The notes under the pieces were generated by a model. It was not told the DNA's origin, made no database searches, and was given only the letters and a program-made list of their open reading frames with translations. Made by a program: the position numbers and the translations under genes. A stretch of 64,000 bases of DNA, from assembly GCA_963783085.1 (NCBI GenBank), contig CAWAMJ010000016.1, positions 208,571 to 272,570 on the forward strand. The letters run 5' to 3'. Origin of the DNA: CAVYUC01 sp963783085. GTDB taxonomy: Bacteria > Bacteroidota > Bacteroidia > Bacteroidales > Prolixibacteraceae. Position 1 is the stretch's first letter; the number at the start of each line of letters is the position of its first letter. Below, in pieces: positions 27,068 through 35,760 of the stretch.

Positions 27068-27096
27068 TTGCGGATCGATTATAAATTATAAATTTG
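27068..27096 (+). promoter_or_regulatory. Bacteroidota-type promoter for the FadL-type porin gene
   Basis: TTG (27068-27070), an 18-nt spacer and TAAATTTG (27089-27096) match the TTG/TAnnTTTG consensus. It would give an unusually long leader of about 210 nt containing a small ACAGG/CCTGT hairpin but no riboswitch I recognise. Confidence 0.5.
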
Positions 27097-27316
27097 TTTC
27101 ACCTTTTGGGGAACAGACAGAACAGCCTTTTCAGTGATTTTTGGATCGGCTTGTTAAACAGGCAAAATGTAAACATCGAACAAATGAAGCATGCGAAGTC
27201 CCGGAAATACAGATTAGCTTCTGTAAATTGGCCGTACAGGTTCAGATTCCTGTTTAAATTTCCCGTTTTATTCCTGACAATTTTTAATCACAATCAACTT
27301 TTAAAAGATTAAACTC

Positions 27317-28993
27317 ATGAAAAAACTTATTCTGGTTACAGCATTATTTTTGCTGGTTTATGGCGCAAATGCCGGTGGCTTACTAACGAACACCAATCAG
27401 AGCGCCCAATTTATCCGGATGATGTCGCGAAATGCATCGCTGGATATTGATGCCGTTTATTTTAATCCTGCCGGATTAATTAAGCTGGAAGATGGCTGGC
27501 ACTTTGCCGCGTATTCGCAAACCATTTTCCAGGATAAAACCGTTGACACCAAATTTCCGTTGTTGAACAATAAACATTATGTGGGTGAAGTGAAAGTGCC
27601 GGTTTTTCCAACAGCATACGCTGTTTACAAAATGGAAGACTGGGCATTTTCATTGGGATTTGGACCGAATGCCGGTGGCGGTTCTGCCGATTTCAATCAA
27701 GGTCTGCCGTCGTTTGAAATTCCGATTACCAAGGTGGTGCCCGGTTTGGCCGGATTAACCCAAATCGATCCGGATTTAAATGTTACCGGTTATGATGCAG
27801 ACCTGTCGTTTAATGGCAGTTCTGTTTTCTGGGGTATTCAATTGGGCGCAACGTATCAAATTAGCGACTACATTTCGGTTTATGGCGGAGTTAGATATCT
27901 TCCTTCAAAAAACAGCTATGAAGGCAGTATTCGAAACATTCAGTTGAATGTTGGCAATGAATTTTATCCGGCGCCGGCTTGGTTAACTGAAGCATCGGCC
28001 CAGGTTGGTGGTAAAGCCAATATGGTTAGCGCCGCGGCAGATATGCCTCAAACCTTACAACCCTTAATTGATGGTGGCGCGGGTGATTTCACACTTGCCC
28101 AATTAGAGGGGGCAGGTTACATAAATTCAGCACAGCGAGCCGGAATTGAAGGCGGTTTAGTTCAGTTGATTGGACTATCACAGGAGCAAGTGAATGCGAT
28201 GAATTTGAATATGATTTACGGTACATACAACCAGGCAAGTCCGACACTTCAGCAAACAGCTAATCAACTTAATGCTGTTTCAACATCTTTAGCCGGCAAT
28301 GCCGGCCAACTTGGCGATAAGGAAGTGAAAACAGAACAAACCGGCGCCGGCTTTACACCTATGATTGGCGTGAATATTTCACCTTCGGAAGATTTAAACA
28401 TCGCGTTGAAATACGAAATGAAAACTACGCTTCAGCTTGAAAACAATACAGAAGTCGACGATTTGGGGTTGTTTCCGGATGGAGCAAAAACGCGGAATGA
28501 TATTCCTGCAATATTGGCCGCTGGTGTTGGTTACAGAGGCCTCGACTGGCTGGAAGTGCAGCTTTCCTACACGATGTTTTTTGACAAAGGTGTAGACTGG
28601 GGCATGAACACTCGTGACCTTGCCATTTGGAAAGACCGGGATAATTCGCAGATTCGCAAGCGCGAAATTGATCAGAACGGATATGAAGTGGGATTGGGAC
28701 TTCAGTTTAACGTGAGCGACAATTTTGCTTTTAGCGCGGGTGGTTTATGGTCGAAAATGGGAATTGCCGACAGCTATCAGAGCGACTTCAGCTTTAGCAA
28801 TCCATCGATGACTGCCGGAGCAGGAATCATGTACAAAATAACTGATAACCTGACTTTGGACGCCGGCGTTTCCAATACATTCTACCAGGACCGTACCGTT
28901 TCTTTTACCGATCCGGATGTTGGGAAATACGACGAAACATATGGGAAAACTACATTGAACCTTGCTGTGGGTTTGTCTTACAGCATTTTCTAA
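27317..28993 (+). CDS. OmpP1/FadL/TodX-family outer membrane transporter
   Basis: This is a 558-residue outer membrane protein with a signal peptide ending about GANA and the FadL-family start GLLTNTNQSAQFIRMMSRNASLDIDAV (shown here only as its opening and closing words), including the hatch-type N-terminal NPAGL element (YFNPAGLIKLEDG). The remainder is beta-barrel, ending in AVGLSYSIF with a C-terminal Phe. The family moves long-chain fatty acids or aromatic hydrophobic compounds across the outer membrane. A roughly 120-residue insert (about 225-345, Gly/Asn/Gln-rich, including AAADMPQTLQPLIDGGAG) lengthens it beyond the usual 430-480 residues. A strong terminator follows. Confidence 0.88.
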   Translation: MKKLILVTALFLLVYGANAGGLLTNTNQSAQFIRMMSRNASLDIDAVYFNPAGLIKLEDGWHFAAYSQTIFQDKTVDTKFPLLNNKHYVGEVKVPVFPTAYAVYKMEDWAFSLGFGPNAGGGSADFNQGLPSFEIPITKVVPGLAGLTQIDPDLNVTGYDADLSFNGSSVFWGIQLGATYQISDYISVYGGVRYLPSKNSYEGSIRNIQLNVGNEFYPAPAWLTEASAQVGGKANMVSAAADMPQTLQPLIDGGAGDFTLAQLEGAGYINSAQRAGIEGGLVQLIGLSQEQVNAMNLNMIYGTYNQASPTLQQTANQLNAVSTSLAGNAGQLGDKEVKTEQTGAGFTPMIGVNISPSEDLNIALKYEMKTTLQLENNTEVDDLGLFPDGAKTRNDIPAILAAGVGYRGLDWLEVQLSYTMFFDKGVDWGMNTRDLAIWKDRDNSQIRKREIDQNGYEVGLGLQFNVSDNFAFSAGGLWSKMGIADSYQSDFSFSNPSMTAGAGIMYKITDNLTLDAGVSNTFYQDRTVSFTDPDVGKYDETYGKTTLNLAVGLSYSIF

Positions 28994-29015
28994 AAAAAAT
29001 AAACCCGATGGTTAA

Positions 29016-29056
29016 AACAGGTGGCGCCGCTCGTTGTGGCGCCACCTGTTTTTTTT
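29016..29056 (+). terminator. Rho-independent terminator after the FadL-type gene
   Basis: AACAGGTGGCGCC (29016-29028) and GGCGCCACCTGTT (29038-29050) form a perfect 13-bp stem with a 9-nt loop and a run of T. It separates the porin gene from the convergent lipoprotein gene. Confidence 0.92.
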
Positions 29057-29137
29057 AAGAAAAAAGGCTGCCTGAACAGAAATCCCGGCAACCTTTTACA
29101 GAACTAACCCGTGCAGCAGAAAAAGATTTGGTTTGAT

Positions 29138-29803
29138 TTATTCTGTATAATCGTATTTAAACAATTCATTGTAAATTTCACCGTCGGCCAGTTTGGCGGT
29201 AAGTAAAAATTCCTTTTTGCCTTCCAGTTTCAGCGGCGTCAGGTCGAACGACAATTCTTTGGTAAAAAATGCTTCGCAAACATCGTCGTTTGCGTTGTGC
29301 CTGATTTCGAAGACCGGCACGTCCGACGAACCGGCATACCAGGCATTCATTCTGGCCAAATCGATGGTATGTTCACGACAACCGCCGCTGTACGACACGG
29401 TCAGGTGCAGGCAATCGCCTTCCACAAAAGCTTCTTTCAAATATATCGGGTCACGGGCCAGGCTATCGTAATTTTCAAAATACAAATCGATATACGGTGC
29501 GCAGCTCAGTTCCTCGATGTATTTAATGTCGCTGGCAGCACCACGGTCGCAGGTGGAAATAACATCCGGTAATTCCACGTATTCCACCAAAACCTGTTGT
29601 CCCTCGGCAAATTTAAAACCTTCGGGATAAGCCATCGGTTGAATCCGGCCGCCATTATCCAACTCGATAATAAAACCGCAGTTTCCGGCGCCGGCATAGT
29701 CAACCACAACTCCGGTTTCTGTGATGGTAACCGCATCGTTCTCCTGCTGGCAAGCGGTAATGGCGGTAAAAGAAATGATTATAAGGAACAATGTTCGCTT
29801 CAT
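29138..29803 (-). CDS. Hypothetical lipoprotein
   Basis: This is a 221-residue lipoprotein (MKRTLFLIIISFTAITAC, Cys18). The first half resembles a small beta domain (GVVVDYAGAGNCGFIIELDNGGRIQP, here cut into its start GVVVDYAGAGNCGF and its end ELDNGG), and the second half has VEGDCLHLTVSYSGGCREH, with paired cysteines that could form disulfides. I do not recognise a family with a known function. It runs in the same direction as the upstream serpin gene, 83 nt away, so the two may be one transcript. Confidence 0.75.
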   Translation of the reverse strand: MKRTLFLIIISFTAITACQQENDAVTITETGVVVDYAGAGNCGFIIELDNGGRIQPMAYPEGFKFAEGQQVLVEYVELPDVISTCDRGAASDIKYIEELSCAPYIDLYFENYDSLARDPIYLKEAFVEGDCLHLTVSYSGGCREHTIDLARMNAWYAGSSDVPVFEIRHNANDDVCEAFFTKELSFDLTPLKLEGKKEFLLTAKLADGEIYNELFKYDYTE

Positions 29804-29886
29804 GGCTTTTGAATATCTTTTTTAGAAACGTTTATTTCCCCTGTTTTAGTCTGTTGTTTCCGGTCAATTTGTTTCGCAGGCGTATG

Positions 29887-31122
29887 TCAGTTATTCAGCG
29901 GGTTTTTAACTGTTCCTAAAAATAAAATTGCGCCCGTACCTTTTTCAGTAATTGCATATAAAAAGGGCCGGTTTACATAAAACGGCACGTTTTGAGGGCC
30001 GTTTCCAACCGATGTCGTTTCAACTCCGACAATGGTTACAGCTGCAGCTTCAGTTCCTTCTTCGTTAACTTCAATAAAAGATTTATGTTTTACGTAATCG
30101 ATTTTCAGGTTTCCGCTGCGGTTGATTCCGGTGAAATTGGCATCATCCGAAAATGCGACTCCCATTCCCATTTCAGAAAGAGCCTGGTTGAGCTTGATTT
30201 CGAATCGATATTTAAATTTCGGAAGCTGAATATCTACTTTTGGTGTATTGTTAAATCCATCCATCCAGGTTTCCCAGTTATCTTTATCGAGTTTGTAAAC
30301 AATGTCTTCCAGGTTTTTTCCATCTTCCGGAAGAAAAATGTACATGTTGTAATTTCCGGTACCGTAATCCAGGCGGATTGCGCTGAATAAATCATTTATC
30401 AGGTACGGAATCGTATCGAGCCGTTGCATCGCTTCGGCTTGAACAGTTTCGCCACTGGCGGTATAAAAAGGCAGTTCCTTCGTATTTTCCGTATTGAATT
30501 CTTTTTGCCAGGTTCCCTTAAAATAAATTGCATTGAGCAGAAACATCATATGACTCGGAGAAATCTCATTCAGAATGGTTTTGATTTTATCGTGCGTTTT
30601 TTCTGCTACCCAGTTATTGATTTCGTCTACCGCAGTTGGCGAACCAAAATCGAGCGCCGAAACTTCGGCATTATAATAATTTTTATTCACTTTTACGAAA
30701 TCCTGCTCCACTTCAAAATCATGGCGGTAAAAAATAGCATCAGCAATTTCAAGCAGCACTTTCTGGTCGAGCGAATTCAAAGCATTCACCAAATCGTAGT
30801 ACGACTGGTTAATGTCGTCTGCTGTTAATCCATAAACTTTCAGCGTTTTTTCCATAGCCGATTTTGTTTCACCGTCAGCCCCATTGTACGTCATTGCAAG
30901 CGCAAGGCTCACGCTCAGCGGCGAAATCATTATATTTTCTGTATTGGTTTCGTGGGAATATACCCGCTGAAATAGTTCAAAGCCGAACTTGTTTTCAGCT
31001 TGTAACAATGCTGCGGTTTTTTCAGTCACAGGAATTTCCTGGATTTCGTCGCTTCCGTTTAAATTGCAACTGGTAACTGTAAAAATGGTGCAAATTAAAA
31101 TCAACAGGCGATTCGTTTTCAT
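29887..31122 (-). CDS. Serpin-family proteinase inhibitor, lipoprotein
   Basis: This is a 411-residue serpin with a lipoprotein signal (MKTNRLLILICTIFTVTSC, Cys19). Family features are NIMISPLSVSLALAMTYNGA, NAIYFKGTWQKEF and a C-terminal RPFLYAITEKGTGAILFLG. The reactive-loop hinge reads EEGTEAAAVT, with small residues at P12-P9, the pattern of inhibitory serpins. Counting from the hinge, P1-P1' is Thr-Ser in VETTSVG, which would suit elastase-like or similar proteases (inference). Bacterial serpins are patchy in distribution, and in Bacteroidota they are thought to guard the cell surface against host or self proteases. The mature protein should be membrane-tethered. Confidence 0.95.
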   Translation of the reverse strand: MKTNRLLILICTIFTVTSCNLNGSDEIQEIPVTEKTAALLQAENKFGFELFQRVYSHETNTENIMISPLSVSLALAMTYNGADGETKSAMEKTLKVYGLTADDINQSYYDLVNALNSLDQKVLLEIADAIFYRHDFEVEQDFVKVNKNYYNAEVSALDFGSPTAVDEINNWVAEKTHDKIKTILNEISPSHMMFLLNAIYFKGTWQKEFNTENTKELPFYTASGETVQAEAMQRLDTIPYLINDLFSAIRLDYGTGNYNMYIFLPEDGKNLEDIVYKLDKDNWETWMDGFNNTPKVDIQLPKFKYRFEIKLNQALSEMGMGVAFSDDANFTGINRSGNLKIDYVKHKSFIEVNEEGTEAAAVTIVGVETTSVGNGPQNVPFYVNRPFLYAITEKGTGAILFLGTVKNPLNN

Positions 31123-31176
31123 CTTTCAGGTTTTTTAAATGTTTCAAACTTCACCAAAGATGATTGCCAAAGCGAA

Positions 31177-31899
31177 ATGGTTGCGTTGATTATTTTCAAT
31201 TTTCGCACGCAACCTTTACAACAGCAATATCATCTATCGAATGTTTTGTGCCCGGGCCGAAAAAGGGACAAAATAACAACTGGTAAAGTTCGGGAAGATT
31301 TTATCCGTATTTTTGGAGGAATCTTATGCAAGCATAATTTGGAAGATTTAACAAATATTATCAGGGATTGTGCAAGGGGTAAAGTGCATGCACAGGAAAA
31401 ACTTTACCGGATGTTTGCTCCGAAAATGTTTGGAGTGTGTCTGCGGTATGCGAAAGACAGAACCGAAGCTGAAGATAATTTACAGGACGGTTTTGTGAAG
31501 GTTTTTACAAAGATTAAGAGTTTCAGGCACGAAGGTTCTTTTGAAGGTTGGATTCGGCGAATTATGGTGAATGTTTGCCTGCAGAAGTTCAGGAAACAAA
31601 ATCTGATGTACCCGGTGGAAGACGTTGGAATTTATGAGAATCAGGATTATTCGGAAAGCGCGGTGGAAAAATTAACGGCAGACGAACTTCTGAAACTGGT
31701 ACAACAGCTGCCGCCGCGCTACCGGATGGTTTTCAACCTTTTTGTTATGGAAGGTATGAACCACCAGGAAATCAGCGAAATAATGGAAATCACTGTTGGT
31801 ACGTCGAAATCGAACCTGGCGCGGGCCAGAGATATTTTGAAAAGAAAAGTAAAAGAACTTTACAGGGAAGTAAACACGAATTCAAATTACTCTGCATGA
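31177..31899 (+). CDS. ECF-type RNA polymerase sigma factor
   Basis: This is a sigma-70 family ECF factor. Region 2 is visible in AQEKLYRMFAPKMFGVCLRY and DRTEAEDNLQDGFVKVFTKI, and region 4 in LPPRYRMVFNLFVMEGMNHQ followed by EISEIMEITVGTSKSNLARA. The first 50 or so residues from the ATG at 31177 look non-native; family similarity begins about LEDLTNII. A better start is an ATG at 31326 preceded by GGAGGA (31315-31320), but it reads into a stop after three codons. One base fewer would join it to the sigma frame (MQAYLEDL or MKHNLEDL). Either the start is non-canonical (TTG at 31339) or one base is inserted here. The stop overlaps the next ATG by 4 nt. Confidence 0.9.
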   Translation: MVALIIFNFRTQPLQQQYHLSNVLCPGRKRDKITTGKVREDFIRIFGGILCKHNLEDLTNIIRDCARGKVHAQEKLYRMFAPKMFGVCLRYAKDRTEAEDNLQDGFVKVFTKIKSFRHEGSFEGWIRRIMVNVCLQKFRKQNLMYPVEDVGIYENQDYSESAVEKLTADELLKLVQQLPPRYRMVFNLFVMEGMNHQEISEIMEITVGTSKSNLARARDILKRKVKELYREVNTNSNYSA

Positions 31900-33377
31900 A
31901 GAAAGAGGAATTAAAAATGGACAGGATATTCCGCGAAAAGCTGGAGGGGCATTCGGAAATGCCGCCGGCTCATTTGTGGAATGCGTTGCAGGGGCAGCTT
32001 TCCGGCGTTAAAAGAAAGAAGCTGATCGCTTTTTACAGCCGGATTGCCGCGGCAGCAGTGATTATTCTTGCGTTTTTGGCGGGTTGGTATATCAACGAAA
32101 AATCGGATACACGAAATACGGAAACTGTTCAGAATGAAAAAATTGAAAAATATGTTCCGCAAGAACAACCGCTTCAGAGTTTAAAAGATGAAACCACTCA
32201 GAATAAGAAATTTAAAGATGAAACGATAACTTCCAAACCTGAAGATAAGATTGATTCCGGTGAAACAAAAAAAGTAATTTCAAGGGAAAAAGATAAGTCC
32301 GGTTCAGAGGGAAAACAATTCCGGCAATCCTTTGAAAACGATTTGCTCGCGGGAAATGAAAATAATGAAAACCGGGAACAAACCGCTGTTCCGCCAAATC
32401 CGGGGGAGACAACGGGGATGAAAAAACTGCCGTTACTGAACGCCGGTAATTCTGAAGAAAAAGCTGCTGCTTTGGCAGCTCATCCACATTTGAACAAAGA
32501 ACAAGCGGAAATTGCGGAGTATGAAAAAAACCGGATAGCTGAAAATGTTCGGTCATTGAAAAAAACGGCAAAATCAGAAACCGGCTGGAAAATGGGAATT
32601 AATGTGGCGCCTGGTTATGCTTCACATGTTTCCAGCCATTCAGCCAGTTATGCACAAAACATGGTGTACAGCAATTCAGAAGGAGCGGGAAATGTAAGCG
32701 GAGGAATTTCAGTTCAATATAAAACAGGTGGAAAATGGCGGGTGGAAAGCGGTGTTTATTATGCACAAAATGGCCAGAAATCGGGGAGCTCAATGCAATT
32801 TTTATCCTTTTCAAGCGATGAACAAAGCAGCTATTACGGAGCTCCGCTGGAAATGGCAAACACGTACACGAATGCAGCGGTAAAAGTTGCCGGAAACAAA
32901 ATGGCCATGAACAGTGCTGCGGGTATTGTGGAATTTAACAGAAACACTGCACAAGGCGCCATTTTTGTATCCAATCCTGAGGCCGATAATTTTACGAAAT
33001 CTGACTTCATAACCAGCGGCGAATTTTCGCAGGTGTTCGATTTTGTTGAAATCCCGCTCCTCCTGCGGTATTTGCTGTTCGACAAAACATTGGGCATGGA
33101 ACTGGTAGGTGGAATAAATGCAGGAGTCGTGGTGGGAAACAACGCATACGTTGAAAACGGGGGCAGCCTTCAAAATGTTGGAAAAACCAAAGATATTTCG
33201 ATGCTGAATTTTTCAGGAACTGTGGGGGTCGGTATGAATTATTCGCTCGGAAAACACGTATCGGTTGCTGTTGAGCCGCGGCTGAATTACTTTTTGAGCT
33301 CTATCAACTCAAACCCCGATGTGGATTACCGTCCGTACAGGATTGGCGTTTACACTGGTGTTTATTACGAATTTTAA
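31896..33377 (+). CDS. Anti-sigma-like membrane protein with C-terminal beta-barrel-like domain
   Basis: This is a 493-residue protein coupled to the ECF sigma gene by an ATGA overlap. Residues 1-45 are charged and cytoplasm-like, with PPAHLWNALQGQL resembling the start of Bacteroidota anti-sigma proteins. One TM helix follows at about 50-67 (AAAAVIILAFLAGWY). Then comes a low-complexity Lys/Glu/Asn-rich stretch to about 225 and a C-terminal domain of about 265 residues (from GWKMGINVAPGYAS) with strand patterns of an outer membrane porin (VGVGMNYSLGKHVSVAVEPR) ending in YTGVYYEF. An inner-membrane helix and a barrel in one chain could bridge the envelope, or the last part may be a periplasmic barrel-like sensor. 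The position argues for an anti-sigma role (inference). Confidence 0.75.
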   Translation: MKKEELKMDRIFREKLEGHSEMPPAHLWNALQGQLSGVKRKKLIAFYSRIAAAAVIILAFLAGWYINEKSDTRNTETVQNEKIEKYVPQEQPLQSLKDETTQNKKFKDETITSKPEDKIDSGETKKVISREKDKSGSEGKQFRQSFENDLLAGNENNENREQTAVPPNPGETTGMKKLPLLNAGNSEEKAAALAAHPHLNKEQAEIAEYEKNRIAENVRSLKKTAKSETGWKMGINVAPGYASHVSSHSASYAQNMVYSNSEGAGNVSGGISVQYKTGGKWRVESGVYYAQNGQKSGSSMQFLSFSSDEQSSYYGAPLEMANTYTNAAVKVAGNKMAMNSAAGIVEFNRNTAQGAIFVSNPEADNFTKSDFITSGEFSQVFDFVEIPLLLRYLLFDKTLGMELVGGINAGVVVGNNAYVENGGSLQNVGKTKDISMLNFSGTVGVGMNYSLGKHVSVAVEPRLNYFLSSINSNPDVDYRPYRIGVYTGVYYEF

Positions 33378-33451
33378 GGTAAAAACAAACAACAGTTTTG
33401 AAGGTTTTTATTTAAAATGAGGTAAATCGTTCTGTTATTAAATATTTCGAT

Positions 33452-34219
33452 ATGAAAAAAATAGGTCTGTTTTTACTAACTGCTGTGTTATTCTTTCACA
33501 CGTTTGCTCAAAACCAAAAGGGCTATGTGTACCTGAAAAACGGAACGATCCTGAAGGGTGAATTTCAGTATTCAAACGATCTTAACAAGTTGAGAGTGGA
33601 GTCGGCCGGGAATATATGGGTTTTTGAAGCTTCGGAAATCGACAGTATTTCCAGCGGTACCAGCGCCAATGTATCGGAAATCCGGGAACGGTTTATCAGC
33701 CATCAACCATTTTACCGCGCCGGGCTGGGATTGCTGATTGGAAATTCAAACAACAGCCAGCCGGCACCCCTGAGTTTTGCCGGTACAATGAACTATCCGC
33801 TAACCGCAAATGTTTCTGCAGGCGCCGGAATTGGAGTGGAGTATTTCAAAGAAACGTATTTACCCGCTTTTATCAACCTTGAATATCGCTTTAGGAACAA
33901 TACCGTTTCCACACCGTTTTTATTTTTAACGGGCGGTTATGATATTCCGCTCGAAAGCCCGCGGGGTATTTATTACGATGCCTATCCGATGTCAAGCATC
34001 TGGCCGGGGCCGAATTATTACAACGAAGATTTAAAGGCAAAAGGCGGTGGGATGATCAATCCTGGAGTGGGTTACATGTACCTGTTTTCGCCCGGGTTCG
34101 GAATGTCGGTTGCATTTGGGTACCGGTTTCACCGCCTGCGTTACAAAGGCGAAAACAACTATGAACTTCAAATCGATTACAATCGGCTTTCGTTGACCTT
34201 TGGAATCATTTTCAACTAA
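33452..34219 (+). CDS. Secreted outer-membrane-type protein, function unknown
   Basis: This is a 255-residue protein with a Sec signal (MKKIGLFLLTAVLFFHTFAQ). Residues about 25-65 (YVYLKNGTILKGEFQYSND) form a small beta domain often seen in Bacteroidota proteins that begin KGYVYLKNG. The rest is beta-rich and ends in LSLTFGIIFN, typical of a small outer membrane beta-barrel. It lies 74 nt after the anti-sigma-like gene and 13 nt before the LVIVD gene, so it is probably part of the sigma operon. Confidence 0.75.
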   Translation: MKKIGLFLLTAVLFFHTFAQNQKGYVYLKNGTILKGEFQYSNDLNKLRVESAGNIWVFEASEIDSISSGTSANVSEIRERFISHQPFYRAGLGLLIGNSNNSQPAPLSFAGTMNYPLTANVSAGAGIGVEYFKETYLPAFINLEYRFRNNTVSTPFLFLTGGYDIPLESPRGIYYDAYPMSSIWPGPNYYNEDLKAKGGGMINPGVGYMYLFSPGFGMSVAFGYRFHRLRYKGENNYELQIDYNRLSLTFGIIFN

Positions 34220-34232
34220 CAAAACCACGACT

Positions 34233-35516
34233 ATGAAAACATTGAAAATCATACTGTCCTTCTTCATTTTAACAATTGCGGCAAATTCATGTATGGATGA
34301 ATATGCCGAAGTTTTTACAGCCAATGCGCCTGTGTATATGTCGTACGAAGATTTACGCAATGCCGTAAAAACCACTTCACCACGCGAATTGGTTAATCCC
34401 GGAAAAATCTATTTTAAAGACGATTACCTTTTTATTAATGAAGAAATGCAGGGAATTCACATTATCGACAACTCCAATCCTGAAAGTCCTGAAAATATTG
34501 GTTTTATTGAAATCCCCGGCAACGTCGATATCGCGATAAAGGAAAACACGTTGTACGCCAACAGTTATATTGATTTGGTGGCCATCGATATTTCCGACGT
34601 CGAACATTCAGAAGAAGTACATCGTGTTAAAGATGTTTTCCCTTATACAACTCCGCCCTACGACGAAAATTACCGGGTGGCAAATGTGGACGAAGAAAAA
34701 GGCGTGGTAGTTGAATGGGAAATTAAAAAGGTCAGGCAGGAAATTGTATACCACTATTACCCGGTTTACTACGATTTGGCAATGAATGATGCAGCGTATG
34801 CATCGCGGTCAACCGAAGGTGCGGCGGGTTCTGCCGGAAGTGCTTTTGGAGTTGGCGGTTCAATGGCACGGTTCGGCTTGTATAGCAACTATCTTTACGC
34901 CGTTGATAATGCCATGCTGCACATTTTCGATGTTCACCAGGCTGATACTCCAGGCGACATCGGAACCCAGAATGTAGGGTGGAACATCGAAACCATGTTT
35001 ATCTATGATAATCATATGTTTTTGGGAACACAGTCGGGAATGCGGATTTACAACCTCAACGTGGCCACAGTGCCGGAATATACAGGTCAATTCTGGCACG
35101 TTACCAGTTGCGATCCCGTAGTTATTTCCGACGGTTATGCGTACATCACGCTGCGCGGCGGAAATCAGTGCGGCAGCAATGTTAACCGCCTCGATGTGCT
35201 GAAACTGTCTGAAAATTATACCAATAACCAACTGTTGGAATCGTACCCGATGCACGGTCCTTATGGTTTGGGCATCGACGATCAAATCCTCTTTATTTGC
35301 GATGGCGATGCCGGTTTGAAGGTATACGATATAACCGATAAACACCACATCGATGAACACCAGATTGCTGTTTTCCCAAACATCAATGCATACGATGTTA
35401 TTCCGGTAAATAATTACCTGTTCATGATTGGCGACGATGGATTTTATCAGTATGACTATTCCGATTTGCAGAATATCCGCCAGATGAGCTTTATTCCGGT
35501 GGAAAGTCAACAATAA
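34233..35516 (+). CDS. LVIVD-repeat lipoprotein
   Basis: This is a 427-residue lipoprotein from the ATG at 34233; the frame opens 11 codons earlier, inside the previous gene. The signal MKTLKIILSFFILTIAANSC gives a lipidated Cys20. The body is a beta-propeller-like array of LVIVD-type repeats: IHIIDNSNPESPENIGFIEI, LYANSYIDLVAIDISD, GLKVYDITDKH and FYQYDYSDLQNIRQMSFI. A Ser/Ala/Gly-rich linker (TEGAAGSAGSAFGVGGS) is inserted in the middle. LVIVD proteins are predicted surface or binding proteins without a known reaction. Last gene of the putative sigma operon. Confidence 0.85.
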   Translation: MKTLKIILSFFILTIAANSCMDEYAEVFTANAPVYMSYEDLRNAVKTTSPRELVNPGKIYFKDDYLFINEEMQGIHIIDNSNPESPENIGFIEIPGNVDIAIKENTLYANSYIDLVAIDISDVEHSEEVHRVKDVFPYTTPPYDENYRVANVDEEKGVVVEWEIKKVRQEIVYHYYPVYYDLAMNDAAYASRSTEGAAGSAGSAFGVGGSMARFGLYSNYLYAVDNAMLHIFDVHQADTPGDIGTQNVGWNIETMFIYDNHMFLGTQSGMRIYNLNVATVPEYTGQFWHVTSCDPVVISDGYAYITLRGGNQCGSNVNRLDVLKLSENYTNNQLLESYPMHGPYGLGIDDQILFICDGDAGLKVYDITDKHHIDEHQIAVFPNINAYDVIPVNNYLFMIGDDGFYQYDYSDLQNIRQMSFIPVESQQ

Positions 35517-35705
35517 TATTTTTAGTCAATCAATTCGCTGTTAATGAAAAGGATTGCACCGGTTGCGGCGCTTTCCTTGTTCAGGTTTGCCAGCCGGTAA
35601 TTTTATTTGAAACCGATTGTTATTAAATTATTCAAGAAGCAAAGAACAAACACCCTTCCGGTAAAATTTGTTAGTATTAAGTATGTTAATACAAGGTTAT
35701 TTTGG

Positions 35706-35736
35706 TTGTAATACAGCGCGTAAAAATGTAATTTTG
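35706..35736 (+). promoter_or_regulatory. Bacteroidota-type promoter for the lytic transglycosylase gene
   Basis: TTG (35706-35708), a 20-nt spacer and TAATTTTG (35729-35736) match the consensus. The start codon is 24 nt downstream and is preceded by GAGGAG (35751-35756), a Shine-Dalgarno-like sequence. Confidence 0.65.
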
Positions 35737-35760
35737 CGGGAATTAAATTAGAGGAGAAAA

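Noticed and set aside
27094..27312. 72-codon frame in the leader of the FadL-type gene
   Set aside because: Lies just after the promoter; no motif and Phe/Arg-rich. A chance ORF in a long leader is more likely.
34860..35513. 217-codon minus-strand frame
   Set aside because: Exact antisense shadow of the LVIVD lipoprotein gene; composition rich in Ile/Val/His and no signal or motif.
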